Shown in pieces: positions 7,358 to 10,825 of a stretch of DNA of 10,825 nucleotides. The notes beneath the pieces are model-generated. The model was not told where the DNA came from. It saw nothing but the letters and a program-made list of their open reading frames with translations, and made no database searches. The stretch spans positions 1 through 10,825 of the forward strand of contig JAFGNQ010000357.1 in the NCBI GenBank assembly GCA_016926925.1. The letters are read 5' to 3'. Position numbers and translations under genes: made by a program. Source of the stretch: Candidatus Aminicenantota bacterium. GTDB taxonomy: Bacteria > Acidobacteriota > Aminicenantia > Aminicenantales > Aminicenantaceae. The number at the start of each line of letters is the position of its first letter. Position 1 is the stretch's first letter.

Positions 7358-7429
7358 GACTCCTTTCTTCCATGTTAGGGGTTCAGTTTCGCCCCTCCAG
7401 GGGTTGGCGCCTCTGGAGGGTGTTTTTTT
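7358..7429 (+). ncRNA. Predicted antisense RNA (~70 nt) over the radC leader and ribosome site
   Basis: A transcript from the plus-strand promoter would start near 7358 and end in the T-run at 7422-7429. Its 5' end (CTCGACTCCTTTCTTCC) is complementary to the radC Shine-Dalgarno region (AAAGGAGT, 7359-7366). The rest is complementary to the radC leader. It would fold into a small AGGGG/CCCCT hairpin (7377-7396) that competes with the terminator stem. Small antisense RNAs of this design control phage and plasmid genes, such as P22 sar or P4 CI RNA. The existence of the RNA is inferred from promoter and terminator only. Confidence 0.5.
7393..7429 (+). terminator. Strong intrinsic terminator on the plus strand
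   Basis: CCCTCCAGGGG (7393-7403) pairs with CCTCTGGAGGG (7410-7420) over 11 bp with one G-T pair and a 6-base loop, followed by TGTTTTTTT. On the minus strand there is no T-run, so it cannot end minus-strand transcripts; it would merely be a hairpin in the radC leader. No plus-strand protein gene lies upstream. Confidence 0.8.
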
Positions 7430-7457
7430 GAGAAAGATTATCTAACCTGTTGATTTC

Positions 7458-7486
7458 ACTATATATTACAGATTTGAGTACGTCAA
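7458..7486 (-). promoter_or_regulatory. Sigma-70 promoter of the radC-parB operon
   Basis: On the minus strand TTGACG (7481-7486), a 17-base spacer and TATAGT (7458-7463) match the consensus in five of six bases at each box. An A-tract lies just upstream of -35. Transcription would begin near 7451, about 100 bases before the radC start. The 12 bases AAAACGCTTGAC at its -35 recur at the promoter at 8200-8228. Confidence 0.8.
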
Positions 7487-7538
7487 GCGTTTTTTTAATT
7501 ATTTCAGATACTTAGACAGATTGAGGGGATCAGATACG

Positions 7539-7566
7539 AAAATGCCGGAGTCTTATCTCCGGCATT
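7539..7566 (-). terminator. Terminator of the RarA-C gene
   Basis: Perfect 10-bp arms AATGCCGGAG / CTCCGGCATT with a 6-base loop lie 31 bases past the stop at 7597. Read on the minus strand the stem ends in a short TTTT before CG, a modest tail. It separates this gene from the radC promoter. Confidence 0.6.
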
Positions 7567-7596
7567 CGTCAAAAGGATGGAAATTGATGTGTTTGT

Positions 7597-8178
7597 TTAT
7601 TTTTCGAACGAAAGACTTGAACTTTCCTGAGGAATCGGAGAACTTGCCCGAGCCCTTTCCTTCCTCTCGGCTTCCATCGGCTGCTGTGCGTGATTGGCGA
7701 GTTTTGTGCCCTCATCGAAGAAGTGCCCGAACCCTCGCTTCATCGCCCGCCCCCTGGGGGTGTGCTTGTCGAAGGCATAGTCGGGAATCTCGCGTTTATC
7801 GTCGGCGTGATTGTTCCAGCAGTCAATCAATGTCCAATCGACCAGCCGGGATTTCCTGGCCCGGCACAACAGCAAAACCGCATGGATCAGAAAGAGGCGC
7901 TCGGGGCGATGCTTCTCGTCCTTCTTCTTTTTCTGCTCCACATAGGATTGATAGAGCGCCTGAATCACCGCCAGCATCATCGGCTCCGCCAGACCGACAT
8001 CTTCCGACGTGATGATTTTGAGACGCTTCCAGACGTACTCGTCATACCCGCTTTCGTACAGCTCCACGGCAAAGAACAACGCGCAATCCTCTTCATTGCG
8101 GCGGATGCTCTTTTGAAGGGCGCTCGCAGCCTCCCAGAAATCGTATCCCTTGACCGTCTTTAGCTCATACCCTTTCAT
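7597..8178 (-). CDS. Stand-alone RarA/MgsA C-terminal domain protein
   Basis: The 193-residue protein matches the C-terminal part of the AAA+ protein RarA (MgsA/WRNIP1). It shows DFWEAASALQKSIRRNEEDCALFFAVEL (13-40), corresponding to the RarA SA-x-KSIRGSD helix region, then WKRLKIITSEDVGLAEP (50-66), the RRL-x-SEDIGLADP motif. LLCRARKS (103-110) and a DKHTPRGRAMKRGFGHFF segment (137-154) follow. No Walker A or B or other ATPase part is present. RarA acts at stalled forks and its C-terminal domain drives tetramer formation, so this protein may bind or modulate host RarA or replisome parts; that is inference. The start at 8178 has AAAGGAGG 6 bases upstream; an ATG at 8199 overlaps the -10 box and is excluded. 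The tail after 165 looks disordered. Confidence 0.8.
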   Translation of the reverse strand: MKGYELKTVKGYDFWEAASALQKSIRRNEEDCALFFAVELYESGYDEYVWKRLKIITSEDVGLAEPMMLAVIQALYQSYVEQKKKKDEKHRPERLFLIHAVLLLCRARKSRLVDWTLIDCWNNHADDKREIPDYAFDKHTPRGRAMKRGFGHFFDEGTKLANHAQQPMEAERKERARASSPIPQESSSLSFEK

Positions 8179-8199
8179 GACCTGCCTCCTTTTTTTCAT

Positions 8200-8228
8200 A
8201 TCTTATGCATAAAGAAGGGGTTTGTCAA
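8200..8228 (-). promoter_or_regulatory. Promoter of the RarA-C gene
   Basis: TTGACA (8223-8228), a 17-base spacer and TAAGAT (8200-8205) precede the gene with a leader of about 15 bases. A perfect palindrome TTATGCATAA (8203-8212) overlaps the -10 and spacer and could be an operator. The -35 lies in the block AAAACGCTTGAC that also forms the radC promoter -35. Confidence 0.75.
8203..8212. promoter_or_regulatory. 10-bp palindrome over a -10 box, possible operator
   Basis: TTATGCATAA is perfectly self-complementary and lies between the -35 and -10 of the RarA-C promoter. A short palindrome can arise by chance, and no second copy was noticed. Confidence 0.3.
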
Positions 8229-8253
8229 GCGTTTTATCAGCAATATCGATATG

Positions 8254-9012
8254 TTAGAACTGTATTGTCATGGTTCTCCCATAGGGATTCTTCGATCTGG
8301 CGCTGACTCCTTTCTTGTGGCCGGCGTGCTGGACGCTCCTTTTGATGGTGACTGCGTCCCCGAAACATCGTCTTAGAAAAAGGGTGTCCCTCCTCTCCGT
8401 CTCCATGTTCCGGTACATCGACTGACCCCCTTTCTTCGTGAAGGTCTGGTCCTGGACAAAATTGAATCGGGTATCGATGAACGCCTTCCGGTGAAAGTGG
8501 GCGTTCAGGCCGGAAATATAAAAATCCTCCACGGCGGTCGACTCGGAGGTGAAACTCAGACGGCTTCCCTCGATCATGCCGAAGGCGCAGCCGGTGACCA
8601 CCCCCGACAGCCTGATCGGAGAAAACGGGCTGTATATGATGGGCGAGGGATTCTTGTTAAATCCGAACAGAAAACAGCCGCAGAGCCTGGCCATGTTGCC
8701 CGCCCATTGGATAATGTGATAGGTTTCCTCAGGCTTGAGCTTCGGGCCGAGCTGACGCATATACAACCGGTAAACCCCCTTGATATCGTCGTCCAGCATG
8801 AAGACATTGCCGAATTTTTCATAAATCCACTGCCTTTTCGGAGCGAGGCCGACAATGGTGTCCGGATGAACGATTATCTCGGCATCTGGATAATGCCTTC
8901 GATATGTGTCCTCCTCGGATGCGGTCACGCATAGGGACGCCCCTTTCACATGATCGAGCGTCGTGACCATTCCGGCTCTCCTGTATGTCGGCACGATTAT
9001 CTTGAATTCCAT
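8254..9012 (-). CDS. GT-A glycosyltransferase-like protein, resembling phage base-modification (TAGT-type) enzymes
   Basis: The 252-residue protein starts with KIIVPTYRRAG (3-13), an opening typical of GT-A nucleotide-sugar transferases. It carries APKRQWIYEK then FMLDDDIKGVYR (70-81), where D74-D76 would be the metal-binding DxD. VTGCAFGMIEGSR (139-151), AVEDFYIS (160-167) with a candidate acidic pair E162/D163, and KKGGQSMYRNMETERR (193-208) follow. This layout recalls the TET-associated glycosyltransferases of phages, which add sugars to modified DNA bases. No TET/JBP or hydroxymethylase gene is in view, so the substrate is unknown. I chose ATG 9012 (GGGAGG 11 bases upstream); the longer frame to 9084 only extends into the preceding gene. 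It overlaps that gene by 16 bases. Confidence 0.68.
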   Translation of the reverse strand: MEFKIIVPTYRRAGMVTTLDHVKGASLCVTASEEDTYRRHYPDAEIIVHPDTIVGLAPKRQWIYEKFGNVFMLDDDIKGVYRLYMRQLGPKLKPEETYHIIQWAGNMARLCGCFLFGFNKNPSPIIYSPFSPIRLSGVVTGCAFGMIEGSRLSFTSESTAVEDFYISGLNAHFHRKAFIDTRFNFVQDQTFTKKGGQSMYRNMETERRDTLFLRRCFGDAVTIKRSVQHAGHKKGVSARSKNPYGRTMTIQF

Positions 9013-9812
9013 AATTCGATGAACCTCCCGGCCGTGATCACCATACCCTTCCCGTGGTCGATGATCTCTTTGTAGGTTTGGCATTTCTGGATCTGTAAAA
9101 TCGTCTCAAGGTGGACCGTGTCCGTCTCGTTATCGGAAAGGATGATCACCGCGTCGTATTTCTCCGAGAACTTCGGCACAATAGGGTAGAGGCAATTCTC
9201 GTTCGTATGCTTTCCCGCCTCTTTTTCGAACGACTGTTGCGGATCCTCGTCTCCCTCTTCCCGGTACAGCTCAAGGCCGAAGTCCTCGATGGATATTCTG
9301 GCCAGGAGATCGTCCATCTCGTCCGTAGTGAAGTCCAGGGTTTTCAGCAACGTCGTTTCCGGGTTTATCTTTGCGTAGGCGCTGTTGATTTGCAGGAGCT
9401 TCCGGGCGGCGTCCTTGCAGCGCGCCTCCTTCGTCTCGCCCACTGGAACAATGAGCTGGTACGGCACCACGATCCCGTCATGATCCCTGCTCGATGCCGG
9501 CTTCATTCTGCCGTCCTCAAGCGCGTATTCGATCACGCGGCATTTCGTGTATCCGAGATCGCGCAGCCTCTTCAAAGCGACCAGGGTCTGATGGCCGTCC
9601 TCCGTATAGGCAACCCCGTCCTCGAAGAAAACAGCCTTGGCGACGAATACGTGATGATCCAGGATGCTCCGCATCAGTTTGTCCAGCTTGCCCGGTTCGA
9701 TCTCTTCCTTGAAATCGCCCTGGAAGGACTGGAACTCGTCCAACGGCAACAATGGCAGACCGGATGGATTGTCGATTACAATAACCTGATCGTCGTTCTT
9801 ATGGCTCTTCAT
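8997..9812 (-). CDS. Phage ParB-like (ParB/Srx-fold) protein with C-terminal extension
   Basis: Of 271 residues, about 18-95 form a ParB/Sulfiredoxin-like domain: LPLDEFQSFQGDFK, a central FEDGVAYTEDGHQTLVALKRL where DGHQT corresponds to the GxRR/DGHQR active loop, then VIEYAL. Residues 120-180 (ETKEARCKDAARKLLQINSAYAKINPE and the following helices) match phage ParB relatives. Residues 205-271 form a further small domain with YDAVIILSDNETD and IDHGKGMVITAGRFIELWNS. Proteins of this kind in phages are thought to act as nucleases, nucleotide-dependent DNA-binding proteins or modification partners. It overlaps the glycosyltransferase gene by 16 bases, so the two are co-translated. It differs strongly from the ParB at 5483-6346. 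Confidence 0.8.
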   Translation of the reverse strand: MKSHKNDDQVIVIDNPSGLPLLPLDEFQSFQGDFKEEIEPGKLDKLMRSILDHHVFVAKAVFFEDGVAYTEDGHQTLVALKRLRDLGYTKCRVIEYALEDGRMKPASSRDHDGIVVPYQLIVPVGETKEARCKDAARKLLQINSAYAKINPETTLLKTLDFTTDEMDDLLARISIEDFGLELYREEGDEDPQQSFEKEAGKHTNENCLYPIVPKFSEKYDAVIILSDNETDTVHLETILQIQKCQTYKEIIDHGKGMVITAGRFIELWNSR

Positions 9813-9847
9813 CGTTTTTCTCTCCTCAAACGTTTTTTTCTCTCCTC
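9813..9847 (-). repeat. Tandem duplication of the ribosome-binding region of the ParB-like gene
   Basis: Read on the minus strand, GAGGAGAGAAAAA(AA)ACG occurs twice, at 9831-9847 and 9813-9827, separated by TTT, directly before the ATG. Each copy holds a GGAG site, so the start has two stacked ribosome sites, only the nearer well spaced. Confidence 0.7.
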
Positions 9848-10145
9848 GAAGATGTCGTTCGTTTACGGGCCTGTTTTATTGCCTTTTTGGTTCCGCCCCA
9901 CCTCCTTTTTGACCTTCCGGGATCTCTTGTGTATTGTGCCTTTGCAACCTATCGTTTATTGGCATGTATTTTGTCACCACCTGGAATCTGGATATTTTCC
10001 AATATTGACGAAACTTAGTGTTTATGGGTCTTGGCGGAAGCCTAAATTTGACCTGTATGGCGTAAACCCCGACCGGCCCGGATGATTATATAAGGGTCCT
10101 TTTTGACCATTTTCCCTCTCCGTACATTGCCCTGCAGACCCGCTT
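9848..10145. other. Non-coding stretch of about 300 bases between HTH and ParB-like genes
   Basis: No persuasive gene is present. A minus-strand GTG frame (10042-10161, 39 residues) and another short frame ending near 9876 lack convincing ribosome sites or recognisable products. The 12-base word TCCTTTTTGACC occurs twice on the plus strand (9903-9914 and 10097-10108). TATAAT is present on the minus strand near 10090 without a matching -35. The stretch may hold a promoter for the ParB-like and glycosyltransferase pair, but none is clear. Confidence 0.45.
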
Positions 10146-10179
10146 TCAGCGGTTCATCCACTTCGACTTCACAACCTTC
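10143..10179 (-). repeat. Direct repeat copy B at the 3' end of the HTH gene
   Basis: This 37-base stretch matches 10415-10451 at 30 of 37 positions, with identical runs GAAGGTTG, TGGATGAACCG and TGAAAG. It encodes the tail KVVKSKWMNR and stop of the HTH protein. Confidence 0.75.
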
Positions 10180-10433
10180 AACGGAGGCGGGGGATCCGGA
10201 TCTGGCGGCTCCTCCGGGGCATAAAAATCCTCGGGATTCACGACGTGCGTTTTGATGAACTCTTTCAACGAATACTCGGACACCCGCATCGCCCTGCCTC
10301 CGATCTTGATCGCCTTGATCTCGCCCTCCCGGATCAGGTTCAAGACATGCCTGTCCGTGCAGCCAAGCATTTCCGCTGCGCTCTGGATGGTGATGTATCT
10401 GTCGGCATTTTGATCTTTCATCGGTTCATCCAT
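10146..10433 (-). CDS. Small excisionase/MerR-like HTH protein
   Basis: The 95-residue protein has an HTH_17-type domain (about 13-62): YITIQSAAEMLGCTDRHVLNLIREGEI followed by AIKIGGRAMRVSEYSLKEFI, the usual winged pattern of excisionase and small-terminase-like DNA binders. A Pro/Asp/Glu-rich linker (73-84) leads to LKVVKSKWMNR, which copies the end of the preceding terminase. It overlaps the terminase gene: ATG 10433 overlaps by 16 bases, and an inner ATG at 10421 overlaps as ATGA and may be the true start. Being next to a terminase large subunit, it might recognise packaging-site DNA, or act as a regulator; the sequence does not decide. Confidence 0.82.
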   Translation of the reverse strand: MDEPMKDQNADRYITIQSAAEMLGCTDRHVLNLIREGEIKAIKIGGRAMRVSEYSLKEFIKTHVVNPEDFYAPEEPPDPDPPPPLKVVKSKWMNR

Positions 10434-10451
10434 TTAGATCTGGCAACCTTC
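10415..10451 (-). repeat. Direct repeat copy A at the 3' end of the terminase gene
   Basis: This is the partner of 10143-10179 (30 of 37 identical). It encodes KVARSKWMNR plus the terminase stop and also contains the start codons of the HTH gene. Confidence 0.75.
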
Positions 10452-10825
10452 ATGGATCCGGTCTGTTCTCCATGCGTTGCAGCATTCCTCTCCTGCTCTT
10501 TGAGATACTCGGCTATCAGCCTCAGTCCTCCGCCCGGGAATTCCATCTCGACGCAGGCGGCGGCCAGGATCTCCGCATCGAACAGGTGGTTTGGCCGCTG
10601 GTGGACGTTCACCCATGCCTCACGCCCTTTCTCGTCCAACTGCTTTTCTTCGGCCAGGATCTGGGCGATATAGTCGTCCCCCACCCCGGAATGGAGAAAG
10701 CCGGCCCCCGGAAGGTCCCTGGTCTCCTCCTTGACCGCCATGTTCAGCCGATAATGAAACTGATCCTTGGCCTTCTGGCTGTCCACCGAGATCAGCCGCA
10801 GGGCCTCGGGCAGCTTCTTGCCCGA
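10418..10825 (-). CDS. Phage terminase large subunit, GpA family, C-terminal 135 residues (5' end beyond window)
   Basis: The frame is open to the right edge; a GTG at 10784-10786 is internal. The visible piece has LRLISVDSQKAKDQFHYRLNM, matching the end-of-nuclease-domain pattern VD-x-x-K-x-x-xYxRL of lambda gpA relatives. Then come FLHSGVGDDYIAQILAEEKQ and RPNHLFDAEILAAACVEMEF, matching the conserved N-E/H-x-xD-x-x-x-x-AA helix in which the aspartate belongs to the nuclease site. GpA is the ATPase and nuclease that cuts and packages phage DNA into proheads. It is the clearest proof that the right part is phage-derived. The last 11 residues (MKVARSKWMNR) recur in the next protein. Confidence 0.85.
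   Translation of the reverse strand, partial: SGKKLPEALRLISVDSQKAKDQFHYRLNMAVKEETRDLPGAGFLHSGVGDDYIAQILAEEKQLDEKGREAWVNVHQRPNHLFDAEILAAACVEMEFPGGGLRLIAEYLKEQERNAATHGEQTGSMKVARSKWMNR

Noticed and set aside
8179..8199. Seven-residue extension of the RarA-C protein
   Set aside because: Its ATG abuts the -10 box and the AAAGGAGG site lies downstream of it, serving the ATG at 8178.
9111..10085. Long plus-strand open frame of 324 codons
   Set aside because: It lies opposite the ParB-like gene, has no ribosome site, and its product shows no recognisable domain; the minus-strand frame carries clear ParB-like motifs.
10042..10161. 39-residue GTG frame after the HTH gene
   Set aside because: Its start arises from the direct repeat, no ribosome site is visible, and the product is not recognisable; kept only as a note in the intergenic entry.
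5101..10825. Classical parS sites for the ParB protein
   Set aside because: No TGTTTCACGTGAAACA-like 16-mer was seen by eye on either strand; divergent sites cannot be excluded without a search.
1..10825. CRISPR array, tRNA or rRNA genes
   Set aside because: No regularly spaced repeats and no cloverleaf or rRNA-like stretch were seen.

Overview
The window joins two unlike regions, all of whose convincing protein genes lie on the minus strand. Bases 1 to about 5,100 look like an ordinary bacterial chromosome. They hold a five-gene cluster read right to left: a FadR-type GntR regulator, a variant radical SAM protein, and the TctA, TctB and TctC parts of a tripartite tricarboxylate-type transporter, with TctC running off the left edge. 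Bases from about 5,480 to the right edge are visibly richer in G+C and read as a tailed-phage or prophage segment. They hold the C-terminal end of a GpA-type terminase large subunit, a small HTH protein, a ParB-like protein, a GT-A glycosyltransferase-like protein, a stand-alone RarA/MgsA C-terminal domain protein, RadC, two small proteins and a second ParB-family protein. Strong Shine-Dalgarno sites, a TTT transporter and an oxygen-sensitive radical SAM enzyme suggest an anaerobic bacterium, perhaps a Desulfobacterota or Clostridia relative. The lineage cannot be fixed from this window.

Host cluster: the regulator seems to control itself. A TTGACA promoter with an 8-bp inverted repeat over its -10 lies just upstream, and this moves the start to 5042. 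The regulator probably also controls the transporter. rSAM, tctA and tctB are packed 4-5 bases apart. The radical SAM protein has cysteines spaced CX18CX2C instead of CX3CX2C, and its link with a small-carboxylate importer suggests that it acts on the imported compound or a derivative.

Junction: about 380 bases (5101-5482) carry what looks like the decayed start of an insertion-sequence transposase and a hairpin, but no integrase or clear attachment site.

Phage segment, in transcription order: terminase end, HTH protein, ParB-like protein and glycosyltransferase overlap or follow each other. The ParB-like plus glycosyltransferase pair resembles phage DNA base-modification neighbourhoods. The RarA-C gene has its own promoter and terminator. 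A second promoter drives a tightly overlapped operon, radC - 55-aa ORF - 108-aa ORF - parB. The two promoters share a 12-base block.

The most interesting signal is on the plus strand at 7324-7429. An extended -10 promoter and a textbook intrinsic terminator there bracket a predicted RNA of about 70 nt that is perfectly antisense to the radC operon leader and its ribosome binding site. No plus-strand protein gene explains that terminator.
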